From Candidatus Poribacteria bacterium (lineage in GTDB: Bacteria > Poribacteria > WGA-4E > PCPOR2b): a DNA stretch of 64,000 nucleotides. The DNA lies in NCBI GenBank assembly GCA_003635265.1, contig PYIZ01000009.1:215591-279590 (forward strand), given 5' to 3'. Position 1 is the stretch's first letter; each line of letters begins with the position of its first letter. A model generated the notes under the pieces. The model did not search any database. It was given only the letters and a program-made list of their open reading frames with translations, and was not told where the DNA came from. Shown one piece after another: positions 27,242-35,943 of the stretch. The translations under genes and the position numbers were made by a program.

Positions 27242-28288
27242 CTATACTTCTGGTGCTGAAACGCCATAGGACGCAGCCGCTTCAACCAGACGATTCCATG
27301 TTTTCTCTTCGATTGGGATGCCATCTCTCATACGTTGTTCACGGCTCCGTTCCTCAAACTCGCCGGGAGCGAACACTTCGTCAACACCGGGCAGTTTTTC
27401 AGAGGACTTTATCCATTCTGTGAGGTACTCAATCTCCTGCTGGTAGACATCAAGATCGATGAAATCCTGAATCTTGATAGCGATCATCACAATCCCGCTC
27501 GCGCCACGTGTGGGTTCTTGCCGACTACACCCTGCCCACGAAAGCCCACCGGCGATGGCGTCAATCATAAATCCTAAGCCGAAGCCCTTGTGCCCGAACT
27601 GAAAACCACCCACCGGCATTACTGCTGTATCATCATGACGGTCTATGAAAGCGTTTGGATCAGTAACTGTGTTTCCTTCCGAATCGATCATCCAACCTTC
27701 TGGCATCTCTTCATCACGTGCACGCTGGACCAGTATCTTCCCGCCTGCTACAACACTCATCGTCACATCAAGCATCAACGGTTCGCCGTTTTTGCGGGGG
27801 ACTGCGATCCCAATTGGGTTGGGTGGGAGCTTTCGGGAGGTGCCGCCGAAGGGGTGCATAAATCGTCCGCCGCCATTTAGGAAGACGAGCCCGATCATCC
27901 CCTCTTTTGCGGCGATTGTGGGATACGTTCCCATCCGTCCGGCGTGTCCGCAACGGTGGAGTCCAACCCCACCGAATGTGTGTGTTTTCGCTTTTTCAAC
28001 TGCCATCTCCATCGCTTTCTGAGCGATGACCATGCCAAGCCCACTGTTGGCGTTTATCACCGCTGTTGCAGGAGTTTCACGCACAATTTCCATCTTATCC
28101 GTCGAGGGACCGCCACTCATACCGCCTGCGTAGTTAGGCGCATTGATTACACCGTGTGAATCGTGCCCCATCAAATTGGATTCTACGACATGATTGCTGA
28201 CAATACGAGCATCTTCCTCAACTCCGCCGGCACCGATATACATATCATAAACAAATTTTCGTAAAACATCATGATTGACTGTAGGCAT
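27242..28288 (-). CDS. Malate/L-lactate dehydrogenase family oxidoreductase (Ldh_2)
   Basis: The 348-residue protein matches the Ldh_2 (YlbC/ComC/sulfolactate dehydrogenase) family, NAD(P)-dependent enzymes unrelated to classical LDH. Visible family features are the ESNLMGHDSHGV segment near residue 36 with its conserved His, GGVGLHRCGHAGRMG near 106, and FGHKGFGLGFMIDAIAGGL near 230. It oxidises 2-hydroxy acids; the substrate is unknown. GGGAGGG precedes the ATG. The non-autonomous IS605 element inserted just past its stop codon. Confidence 0.87.
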   Translation of the reverse strand: MPTVNHDVLRKFVYDMYIGAGGVEEDARIVSNHVVESNLMGHDSHGVINAPNYAGGMSGGPSTDKMEIVRETPATAVINANSGLGMVIAQKAMEMAVEKAKTHTFGGVGLHRCGHAGRMGTYPTIAAKEGMIGLVFLNGGGRFMHPFGGTSRKLPPNPIGIAVPRKNGEPLMLDVTMSVVAGGKILVQRARDEEMPEGWMIDSEGNTVTDPNAFIDRHDDTAVMPVGGFQFGHKGFGLGFMIDAIAGGLSWAGCSRQEPTRGASGIVMIAIKIQDFIDLDVYQQEIEYLTEWIKSSEKLPGVDEVFAPGEFEERSREQRMRDGIPIEEKTWNRLVEAAASYGVSAPEV

Positions 28289-28299
28289 AAAAGCCCTCC

Positions 28300-29286
28300 C
28301 TATTCATATTTTTTACGATTCTCTGCGAATCGCAATTGTGACTCTTGATGTGTTTCCTGTTGGCTAACCGTTGGTGTGGGCGACATTTTACCTTTTAGCA
28401 CTATTTTGGTGTAATCAATTGCTTTGGGGGACTCAGGACTGTGAAATTCTGGCTGTAACGCCTCCCAATCTTGGTCACGGAGAGTGACGATTTCATCTAG
28501 GTAAACACTGGCCCATATATTTCCAATCCGGGAGTTTGATACTTGTTGCTTCACTTTGTCGCGTGCGATCATCGCGTATGTCTGATCGAGTTCAAAACCA
28601 ATGTAGCGTCGTCCAAGTCGCTTTGCAGCGATTGCCGTTGTACCTGTTCCCAAAAACGGATCAAGCACTGTATCGCCTTCATCAGTGGACATTAAGATGA
28701 TACGTTCTAATAAATGGATCGGCAGTTGACACGGATGCGGATCGCGATATTTGTTGTGCTTTATCCGATGAATATCCGTCCACGTATCTGGAACAAGCGG
28801 TCCAAAAGGATGCAACAGTCCCTTTTTCCCGCCGTAGTCCTTATGCAAATAGTTGCATTTACGACAACGTTTGTGTGGATAACGAATTTCGTAAAATTTA
28901 TTTTGCTTTGCATCTTTGGCATAAAATAGGATGCCATAATGTGCAGGCTGAAGCGTTTTCCCCATCGGTGCTGTAGGGGCATCCCACGAAATCCAATGCC
29001 TAAAATCAGCAAGTTTGTTCAAAAGACCCGCATAGTACGTCAACCATTTGGGGATATTATGTACAAAAATTGACCCCGTTTCCTTTGTAACACGTACCAT
29101 CTCTGAAATCCATTTTTCACACCAGTGTAAATATTCTTCCAACTCAAGGCTATCTCTTGTGGTGTGATATTTCTTCTTCAGATTAAAGGGTGGATCGGCG
29201 AAGGTTATATCAACGCTATGATCGGGAATTTGACGAAACAACTCAAGACAATCCCCCTGGATAATTTGATTGGTATATGTTTCCAC
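28300..29286 (-). CDS. Type II DNA methyltransferase (N4-cytosine/N6-adenine, beta class)
   Basis: The 328-residue protein has motif IV DPPF (residues 31-34) early and motif I DPFLGTGTT (209-217) late, the order of beta-class amino-methyltransferases. An unusual Cys-rich insert (KRCRKCNYLHKDYGG, about 139-153) precedes DPHPCQLP. It starts at a GTG 2 bases after the endonuclease stop codon, with AAGGA inside the endonuclease gene, so translation is probably coupled. It methylates the site cut by the upstream enzyme; the recognition sequence cannot be read here. The C-terminal 60 residues are Gln/Glu/Ser-rich. Confidence 0.9.
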   Translation of the reverse strand: METYTNQIIQGDCLELFRQIPDHSVDITFADPPFNLKKKYHTTRDSLELEEYLHWCEKWISEMVRVTKETGSIFVHNIPKWLTYYAGLLNKLADFRHWISWDAPTAPMGKTLQPAHYGILFYAKDAKQNKFYEIRYPHKRCRKCNYLHKDYGGKKGLLHPFGPLVPDTWTDIHRIKHNKYRDPHPCQLPIHLLERIILMSTDEGDTVLDPFLGTGTTAIAAKRLGRRYIGFELDQTYAMIARDKVKQQVSNSRIGNIWASVYLDEIVTLRDQDWEALQPEFHSPESPKAIDYTKIVLKGKMSPTPTVSQQETHQESQLRFAENRKKYE

Positions 29287-29288
29287 TA

Positions 29289-30257
29289 TTATTGAAATTC
29301 CTTTCTCAAAAATTCCTCAAATCGTGAGATTTCTTCCTGATGGAAAGTGAAAACGTCCTCGTAAGCAGCTACCATTCGTGTCAAGTCGGTCGGACGAACA
29401 TACCAGCCAATACCATCGACGAAACCGATGAATTTTGCCTCTGGATAATGTTTCTTGATGAGTTGAGAAACGCCTATTTCTGTCTTTGATTTATCCCCTT
29501 GTCCGGAGGAAGTGGTTGATAAAAAAGAACACTCAATAATAACTCGTGGTTGTTCCTTAGTGGGGATGATAAAATCCATCGTTCGCTTCAAATCTGGTTC
29601 ACTCTCGGCAAGCTTGTCCAAATCGCCTGTCTCAAAAGGGATCCCCAACCTGTCAAGCAATTCTGCTATAACAATCTCAGCATTGTTACCCTTCTGTCCA
29701 GAGTACGAGCCTTTCTCCTTATACCGCACCATCGTATCAATCATCGCTGGCACTTCAAATGTCAACTTGGAAATACTCAATTTTTTAAGCTCAAAAAGAG
29801 GAATTGTGTTTGCCAAAAAAGGAATGGTTGCTCCCTCAAAAAAGATATTTACTATCCCTTTTCTGAAATGCTCACTTTGGTGAATTATCTTTGCTATCTG
29901 AGCATCTGACCATTCTTTGAAATCCTCTAATGATTCATTGGGGCACCACTCGTCCTTTAATACCAACTTTGATAACTCTGAATCATCGGCAACACGAATG
30001 AGCGTAATCAGTCGTTTGAAGGATTCATTGGAAAATCCAGTTAGAGCTAAAAGCGTGGTCAAACCGTTTTCTTTTTGAAGTAACTCCTCAATAAGTTCCT
30101 TTCTTAAACCACTAATTTCTACATTGTTTTTGAGAACAAGTAGCGTCTCCTTTATTGAGTTCAAATAACCTTCATATGTTTCCTCAAAGGCCGGATTAGA
30201 GAAATAGAAAGTATTTTTCTCAATGATTGTTCTAAACTTACTTTCTACTGATCTCAT
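29289..30257 (-). CDS. Putative type II restriction endonuclease
   Basis: This 322-residue protein immediately precedes the methyltransferase on the same strand. A PD-(D/E)xK-like arrangement appears in the C-terminal half: D228 in TMDFIIP, then E242 in VIIECSF, followed by a Ser/Thr/Gly stretch and GDKSKTE that may supply the catalytic Lys. Residues 1-180 are helical and Lys/Leu-rich, as for a recognition domain. The gene looks richer in A+T than its neighbours, consistent with acquisition by transfer. Function is inferred mainly from pairing with the methyltransferase; I could not match a specific isoschizomer group. Confidence 0.72.
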   Translation of the reverse strand: MRSVESKFRTIIEKNTFYFSNPAFEETYEGYLNSIKETLLVLKNNVEISGLRKELIEELLQKENGLTTLLALTGFSNESFKRLITLIRVADDSELSKLVLKDEWCPNESLEDFKEWSDAQIAKIIHQSEHFRKGIVNIFFEGATIPFLANTIPLFELKKLSISKLTFEVPAMIDTMVRYKEKGSYSGQKGNNAEIVIAELLDRLGIPFETGDLDKLAESEPDLKRTMDFIIPTKEQPRVIIECSFLSTTSSGQGDKSKTEIGVSQLIKKHYPEAKFIGFVDGIGWYVRPTDLTRMVAAYEDVFTFHQEEISRFEEFLRKEFQ

Positions 30258-30368
30258 TACTTGCTTAACTTACCTTTTAGACATAGTTACCCTGTGCTAC
30301 AACACAGGAATTGGCAAGACCCTACGAATGATTTCGCTGGTTTTATGTTACCAAGACAACGCATTGCC

Positions 30369-30397
30369 ATTATAGCATTGCACAGTGGCAAACTCAA
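30369..30397 (-). promoter_or_regulatory. Promoter for the restriction-modification operon
   Basis: On the minus strand, TTGAGT (30392-30397), a 17-bp spacer and a perfect TATAAT (30369-30374), about 112 bases before the endonuclease ATG. It is the only strong promoter that I see for the pair. Confidence 0.6.
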
Positions 30398-30469
30398 GCA
30401 CATTATCCAGTTGACCGAGGGTATCTCATTGAGACATGTACATGGTTCCGTGAGATTTCCATCGTCTCT

Positions 30470-31549
30470 CTACTGAAACCTCGGCTGCCTTGGGGCACGC
30501 TCTCTCTCTAACCGCAGCTTTGACCCCTTCAACGGCAGCTGAACTCTTGCTCCGTTCTGCAAGTGCGATTCCATAAACGCAAAGATTAATTCCGTGCTTG
30601 CGTGTGCCACGCGGACACCGCAACGTGACGGCTCGCCGGTGTCGAGTGAATGAACCAGATCTTTGATGAGATTTGCCGTGCTGCTGTTGTGTTCAAACTC
30701 TGGGAAAGGCTCCGGTACAAAACAGTTTCGCCAGCCCGGAACGTTGGCTTCACGTCGGATGTGCCACTGCCAACCATTATTCCAGCATGTCACAATTCCT
30801 CTTTCACAGATTGCCTCCCACTCGCTACCGCGCGGAGAGAGGAGGGCATGTGCTGTGACATCATTTTCAAACTGAATCATGCCCTGACCATTCGGATCCT
30901 CCCGAACAATATCGCCATCGAAGATGCTGTCGTCATCGGTGATATGGGCAGATGCCCACAGAGCGCGGTGGTCGCTATTCAGACGCAGGATTAGATCGAA
31001 CTGATGGCTAGAACCGTTAAAAAGTGAGTGGTTTCCGTAGATGATTAGCGTCCTGAGTGCACCCAATTCACCGCTGTCGATAACCTCCTTCATCTTGTCG
31101 AAGCCGGTGTGCCAACGGCGGTTTGTACCCAAGTTGAAGAAAGCGCCGTTACGTTCCACCGCTTCCACCATCGCGTCCGCTTCGTCCATAGAAGCCGCCA
31201 TTGCCTTTTCCGCGTAAATTGCCTTGACCCCATGCTCCACAGCGTGGATAACAACTTCGGCGCGGTGTTCCGGCTGCGTTGCCACACTCACGATGTCCAA
31301 GTTTTCTTTGTCGATGAGTTCCCGGTAGTCGGTGTATTGCTGTTCTTTTGGCACATCGTATCGTTCTCCGAAAACCTCCATGACATCTGGGCGCAGATCT
31401 GAACAAGCGACAAGATCTGTCCGTTCTTCGGCATAAAATCCCGCCGCGTGTGAATACGGCAACGGAATTGCCTGATAATCCGGTACTTCATTGTCAATAA
31501 ATGCACCCATCCGGCTACAGCCGATAACAGCGGCGCTGTAAGTTTTCAT
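30470..31549 (-). CDS. Gfo/Idh/MocA-family oxidoreductase
   Basis: The 359-residue protein has an N-terminal Rossmann fold (AAVIGCSRMGAF, residues 6-17) and DIVSVATQPEHR near 85. The family's EKP motif appears as YAEKAMAAS near 113, with Ala for Pro. The C-terminal alpha/beta domain is complete. Members oxidise or reduce sugars, inositols and related compounds with NAD(P). GGAGGT 7-8 bases before the ATG supports the start. It is on the same strand as UbiD and the amidohydrolase upstream, in what may be a catabolic cluster. Confidence 0.87.
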   Translation of the reverse strand: MKTYSAAVIGCSRMGAFIDNEVPDYQAIPLPYSHAAGFYAEERTDLVACSDLRPDVMEVFGERYDVPKEQQYTDYRELIDKENLDIVSVATQPEHRAEVVIHAVEHGVKAIYAEKAMAASMDEADAMVEAVERNGAFFNLGTNRRWHTGFDKMKEVIDSGELGALRTLIIYGNHSLFNGSSHQFDLILRLNSDHRALWASAHITDDDSIFDGDIVREDPNGQGMIQFENDVTAHALLSPRGSEWEAICERGIVTCWNNGWQWHIRREANVPGWRNCFVPEPFPEFEHNSSTANLIKDLVHSLDTGEPSRCGVRVAHASTELIFAFMESHLQNGARVQLPLKGSKLRLERERAPRQPRFQ

Positions 31550-31651
31550 CCTTTTACCTCCATTCTAGAGTGTAAGATATATTGTCTCATGACAAACCTG
31601 CTGAAAAATTCAATCTTGGGAGCGGTTACGAAAGCCACCACGTTTGGTGGT

Positions 31652-33100
31652 TTACTCAATCCTGTATTCTTTCCACCGTTGCTCCACCAGATCGATGACC
31701 TCCTGAGACATCGTGATTTCATCGGGCCATTCACGCTGATAGCCCTCCTCGCGCCATTTGGTTGTCGCATCGATCCCCATCTTCGATCCTGCGCCCATCA
31801 GTGGTGCAGCGTGATCAAGCACATCGACGGGACCTTCGACGATGGTTACATCTCGCTTCGGATCGACGTTGCTGCCAACTCGGAAAAGCACTTCGTCTAC
31901 ATTTTGCACATCAACATCTTTGTCGACGACGATGATAATCTTGCTAAACATCAGTTGACCAAGCCCCCACAGGCTGTGCATAATTTTCTTTGCATGATAG
32001 GGATAGCGTTTGTCGATGGAAATCAAAGCGAAGTTGTGGAAGACACCGAACAGCGGCAAGTTCATATCGACCAACTCTGGCAGTTGCGTCCGGATCAGAG
32101 GCATGAAGATTCGCTCCGTTGCCTTGCCCATGTAACAATCCTCCATCGGCGGCTTACCGACGATAATTGTCTGGTAGATGGGACGCTTGCGGTGCGTGAT
32201 CGCGGTGATGCGAAAGACGGGATATTCGTCTTCGAGGGAGTAGTAGCCGGTGTGATCACCGAAGGGGCCTTCAATGCAGGTTTCGTCCGGTTCGATATAC
32301 CCCTCAATCACGATATCCGCATCTGCGGGGACCAACATATCAATGGTTTTGCACGGAACCATTGGCACATTGGCTTTGCGCAGAAACCCTGCAAACAGGA
32401 GTTCATCGATACCACTTGGAAGTGGTGCAGTGCCGATATAGGACATGACCGGATCGCCGCCGATAGCGACAGCAACCGGCATCCGTTCATCCGCTTCACG
32501 GTACTCGCGGTGATGCCCGGCACCATCATGGTGGATCTGCCAGTGCATCGCCAGCGCACGTTCATCGAGTCTTTGTAGCCGGTATGTGCCGACATTGCGC
32601 TGACCCGTTTTCAGACTATGGGTGAAAACCTGCGGTAGGGTAATATATTTGTCCGCATCAAGGGGCCAACATTTGATGAGTGGGATACGGTCTAATGAAA
32701 TTTCGTCGCCGGTCCAAACCACCTCCTGACACGCGCCACGCTTGACCGTTTTCGGAGGGAATTTCGTCAGTTTATTCAGAATGCCCAGGAGTTTTACTTT
32801 GTCGAGCAGTGATTCTGGAGGACCGAGCTGGATCATGCCTTCAATTTCATTGGCGATTTCGTTCATATCTTCAACGCCGAGTGCCATTGCCATCCGCTTG
32901 TAGGAGCCAAACGCGTTAATCAGCAATGGCATGTCGCTGCCCTCGACTTTTTCAAACAGCAGCGCGGGACCCTCAGCCTTGCTCACCCGATCTGTGATCT
33001 GTGTGATCTCAAGGTCTGGGGAGACTTCGGCTTTGATTCGCCTTAATTCACCGGCTCGTTCTAACTCTCTTACAAAATCTCTCAGACTGGAATATGCCAT
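31652..33100 (-). CDS. UbiD-family (de)carboxylase
   Basis: The 482-residue protein has the length and blocks of UbiD enzymes: an N-terminal SSLRDFVRELERAGEL start, MHWQIHHDGAGHHREY near residue 193 in the prenylated-FMN region, and CIEGPFGDHTGYYS near 280 with the conserved acidic and His residues. UbiD enzymes use prenyl-FMN made by UbiX to decarboxylate aromatic or unsaturated acids. No ubiX is visible here. GGTGA precedes the ATG. The context (Gfo/Idh/MocA, amidohydrolase) suggests catabolism rather than ubiquinone synthesis. Confidence 0.92.
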   Translation of the reverse strand: MAYSSLRDFVRELERAGELRRIKAEVSPDLEITQITDRVSKAEGPALLFEKVEGSDMPLLINAFGSYKRMAMALGVEDMNEIANEIEGMIQLGPPESLLDKVKLLGILNKLTKFPPKTVKRGACQEVVWTGDEISLDRIPLIKCWPLDADKYITLPQVFTHSLKTGQRNVGTYRLQRLDERALAMHWQIHHDGAGHHREYREADERMPVAVAIGGDPVMSYIGTAPLPSGIDELLFAGFLRKANVPMVPCKTIDMLVPADADIVIEGYIEPDETCIEGPFGDHTGYYSLEDEYPVFRITAITHRKRPIYQTIIVGKPPMEDCYMGKATERIFMPLIRTQLPELVDMNLPLFGVFHNFALISIDKRYPYHAKKIMHSLWGLGQLMFSKIIIVVDKDVDVQNVDEVLFRVGSNVDPKRDVTIVEGPVDVLDHAAPLMGAGSKMGIDATTKWREEGYQREWPDEITMSQEVIDLVEQRWKEYRIE

Positions 33101-33144
33101 TTTTCACCTTATCAAATGAACGTTAGGATAGGGAAGAAAGACTG

Positions 33145-34293
33145 TTATCCCCTACGGCCTTGACGGTATACCCGCCCACCCTTGACAACGGTAATTGGCA
33201 CAAAATTCTGCCTACTTGTACGTGCCTCGCCACGCGAATCCATCAGTTGAAATTCGCCTTCTCGCAGTTCAGAGATAATCGCATCTCCCCACGCACCGGG
33301 TGCCAATGTGCCGATTTTGTCGGACATCAAAATCACCTCTGCCGGCACTGAGGTAACTTTCGCAATGGCATCGTCGAGCGACATACCGAGATGGAGGAAT
33401 TTTGTCACAACATTCGCTAAGTCATAGACGGGACCGTTGACATTGTAAATATGTAGGTCTGACGAGATTGTTTGCGGTGCAACACCTTGGCCCATCGCAG
33501 TTTCAACAGTATCCCATGAGAAAGACCCAGCGCCGTGACCCACATCAAAGATGACACCGCGCTCCATCGCCTCGTGTACCGACTTACGAACTTTCCCGTC
33601 ATCGTCCAAGATACCACATCTACTCCCATGGAAGCAGTGTGTCACGATGTCCCGCTCGCCCATAACCGCTAAGATGTCGTCTATCGAATCGCACCAAGCG
33701 TCTTGCGGGTGCACCATAATGGGTAAGCCTGCTGCGTCTGCCGCTTCACGTGCATGGTGTAGTGGAATCATCCCCGATCGCTCACTGACGATACTGTGCT
33801 TTGTCAACCGCACCTTCACTCCCAAAATTATATCACGGTGCTTTTCAATCATCGCACAGGCTTTGTCTACGTCGGCGTATTCAGGGATCTCAAACTCGCC
33901 AATTTCTTGGGTCAGCATCCCCTGCGACGAGATATTGATTTGCGCCAAGATGCGCGTTTCACTCACATCGATCACATACTTGCGGAATCCGGGAAAAATG
34001 TCAGCACCCGCCGAGCCGGCATCAACCACCGTCGTGGCTCCCTTTGCCAAGCAGGTCGGATCCGGTTCAATGCCGAAATGGCTGACACCATAGAACACGT
34101 GGACGTGCAGATCGATCATGCCCGGTGTGACAAGGCAGCCACTAGCGTCCAATACTTCATGCGCGTCTGCATTTGATAAATTGTCATCTACTGCGGCAAC
34201 AACGCCGTTTGAAAATGCTACATCTTTGTTTGCGTGAATATTTTGTGCGGGATCAATTAAGGTTCCGCCTTTGATTAGTAAATCGTAAGCCAT
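33145..34293 (-). CDS. Amidohydrolase/deacetylase-family metallohydrolase
   Basis: The 382-residue protein has the amidohydrolase-superfamily barrel. The metal-binding DLHVHVFYG motif lies near residue 62 and further His and Asp ligands occur in PIMVHPQDA, THCFHG and SSDLHIYN. It resembles the dihydroorotase-like amidohydrolase/deacetylase (EF_0837/AHA_3915) group, some of which act on N-acetyl-amino acid esters. GGAGGT 5 bases before the ATG supports the start. UbiD follows 44 bases later on the same strand. Confidence 0.87.
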   Translation of the reverse strand: MAYDLLIKGGTLIDPAQNIHANKDVAFSNGVVAAVDDNLSNADAHEVLDASGCLVTPGMIDLHVHVFYGVSHFGIEPDPTCLAKGATTVVDAGSAGADIFPGFRKYVIDVSETRILAQINISSQGMLTQEIGEFEIPEYADVDKACAMIEKHRDIILGVKVRLTKHSIVSERSGMIPLHHAREAADAAGLPIMVHPQDAWCDSIDDILAVMGERDIVTHCFHGSRCGILDDDGKVRKSVHEAMERGVIFDVGHGAGSFSWDTVETAMGQGVAPQTISSDLHIYNVNGPVYDLANVVTKFLHLGMSLDDAIAKVTSVPAEVILMSDKIGTLAPGAWGDAIISELREGEFQLMDSRGEARTSRQNFVPITVVKGGRVYRQGRRG

Positions 34294-34336
34294 GTGTAAC
34301 CTCCAAGCGGTTTTTAACAGTTATATATGCGTTAAG

Positions 34337-35476
34337 TTAATCCATAGAAAGATGCACACCCCGCGCTTCCAATCTATGGATATGATGTTTGATAGAGGCT
34401 TCATTCAAGGGATTGGATTTTACGGAGATAACATCACCTTGTCCGAGACCAGGGTTGTTGACCAGAGGGCGAATATCGCGGATTTGGTTCCCGCTCAGGT
34501 GAAGTTCATATAAATTCACCAATTTTGTGAGCGGGCTCACATCGCTAATTTGATTCTTTGCGATATAAAGCCATTTCAGATTTTTTAGTCTAGCGAGAGG
34601 AGTTATATCACGGATTTCATTGTCCGTTAATTCGAGCCGTTCGAGGTTATCTGATTCTGCGAGTGGACGAACATCCTCGATCTGGTTTTTATTCAGATTA
34701 AGCCGAAATAGCTTTTTTAGTCCGGCGAGCGGACTCACATCGCCAATTTGATTTATTTCGAGGTAAAGTCTTTCTATATTTTCTAATTTTGCGAGTGGGC
34801 GAATGTCGTCAATCTGATTTTCACCGAGATAAAGCCATTTCAGATTTGTCAACTCGCCTAGAGCCCGAATATCACGAATCTGATTCTTCGGTAGGTCCAG
34901 ACTCTCCAAGTATATCAGTTCTGTCAGCGGGTGTATATCACGGATTTGGTTGTTATTTAAGTAAAGCCGTTCCAGATTTATCAGCCCAGTAAGCGGTTGA
35001 ATAGTGCGAATCTGATTATTGTTTAAGTCAAGTCGCTCTAGGTTAATCAATCCAGCGAGCGGCTGAATATCATGAATCTGATTATTGTTTAAGTCGAGCC
35101 ACCGCAGATTGGTTAATGCAGCGATCGGGCGAATATCACTGACCTGATTATTACCTAGATCGAGCCACTGCAGGTTCGTTAACTTTGTGATTGGACGAAT
35201 ATCTTTGACTTTTACGCCAATCAGGCTAAGATGCACCAAGTTCCTACAATACTCCAATCCCTCCAGATTGGCGATTTCTGTGTGTATCACCGCAAGGTGT
35301 GTGACACTTGCTAGATCGCTGTCGGTGAGCGGATCGGAAAGGATGCCTAACTTTGATCGAAGCACACGTTCCAGATTTGGGTCAGGTATATCCACCGTTC
35401 TCCCGATTACATCGGAATTCAAAGCGACTTGTGAAGTAGAGGTAAAAATCAGTAGGAATATACAGAGTAGGGACAT
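34337..35476 (-). CDS. Exported leucine-rich repeat protein (SDS22/internalin-like)
   Basis: The 379-residue protein has a hydrophobic N-terminus (about residues 1-18) and a short cap (PNLERVLRSKL), then about twelve 22-residue repeats with the pattern LxxLxxLxLxxNQIxDIxPL. It ends with a cap region containing SNPLNEASIKHHI. The regular 22-residue spacing is that of SDS22-type repeats, which build a curved protein-binding surface. Placement outside the cytoplasm is inferred from the signal-like start. Its upstream region has a good promoter. No partner is evident. Confidence 0.85.
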   Translation of the reverse strand: MSLLCIFLLIFTSTSQVALNSDVIGRTVDIPDPNLERVLRSKLGILSDPLTDSDLASVTHLAVIHTEIANLEGLEYCRNLVHLSLIGVKVKDIRPITKLTNLQWLDLGNNQVSDIRPIAALTNLRWLDLNNNQIHDIQPLAGLINLERLDLNNNQIRTIQPLTGLINLERLYLNNNQIRDIHPLTELIYLESLDLPKNQIRDIRALGELTNLKWLYLGENQIDDIRPLAKLENIERLYLEINQIGDVSPLAGLKKLFRLNLNKNQIEDVRPLAESDNLERLELTDNEIRDITPLARLKNLKWLYIAKNQISDVSPLTKLVNLYELHLSGNQIRDIRPLVNNPGLGQGDVISVKSNPLNEASIKHHIHRLEARGVHLSMD

Positions 35477-35543
35477 CTCATCTGAATCTTTTCAGCAGTA
35501 GAAATGGTATAAAATCACAGACAATTTGCCAGGTTGATAGCAT

Positions 35544-35572
35544 ATTATACCCCAACACAGGTTTGAAAACAA
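35544..35572 (-). promoter_or_regulatory. Promoter for the LRR protein gene
   Basis: On the minus strand, TTGTTT (35567-35572), a 17-bp spacer and a perfect TATAAT (35544-35549), about 67 bases before the LRR start codon. Confidence 0.55.
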
Positions 35573-35634
35573 ACCTTTGGCTTTGGAGCGATGGATGTTG
35601 GTTAGATGAGAAATAATAATTAACCAGTTTTTCG

Positions 35635-35664
35635 TTTACAAGGTTTTGTCAGGTGTGCTATAAT
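35635..35664 (+). promoter_or_regulatory. Promoter for the pyrophosphatase-like/mtnA operon
   Basis: TTTACA (35635-35640), an 18-bp spacer and a perfect TATAAT (35659-35664). The first gene begins at 35944, so the transcript would have a leader of about 270 bases. Confidence 0.65.
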
Positions 35665-35797
35665 ATGCGACATATTTGGTGAGTCAAACCATTGGTAAGT
35701 CAAGACATTAAAACATGAAACTTTTTGATTAAAGTTTACTAGATTTTCAGGATTGAATTGATGAATTATTTAGGATTTGTCCTGTTCGATAAAAGTT

Positions 35798-35917
35798 GAG
35801 GAACGGGCTGGTTCATTCCCTTCCTCATCCGTTATGGAGGGGCTGCATTACCTCCTTTGAATTTTTGGTCCGTTAAGGTTATCGCACATCGTTAACCTTT
35901 CCCCCATTTTGATGGGG
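35798..35917 (+). promoter_or_regulatory. Structured 5' leader with four stem-loops
   Basis: Four hairpins follow in tandem: GAGGAACGGG against CCCTTCCTC (35798-35826, one bulge), GGAGG/CCTCC (35836-35855), AAGGTTA/TAACCTT (35875-35899), and CCCCAT/ATGGGG with a 4-base loop (35902-35917). None has a T run. The last ends 26 bases before the start codon. This may be a riboswitch-like or protein-responsive leader; it matches no class that I can name. Confidence 0.45.
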
Positions 35918-35943
35918 ACATACTCAAAGGCAGGGAATATAAA

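Noticed and set aside
27242..28288. Dehydrogenase considered as truncated by the adjacent transposon
   Set aside because: The stop codon lies just outside the element end and the protein has full family length, so the insertion spared the gene.
31589..32578. 329-codon plus-strand open frame opposite the UbiD gene
   Set aside because: It lies wholly antisense to a well-conserved UbiD gene, has no ribosome binding site and encodes a His/Asp-rich peptide typical of the reverse frame of a coding region.
34337..35476. LRR protein considered as an internalin-type virulence factor
   Set aside because: The repeats alone do not show this. There is no LPXTG, Ig-like or other internalin feature, and such LRR proteins are common in free-living and symbiotic bacteria.
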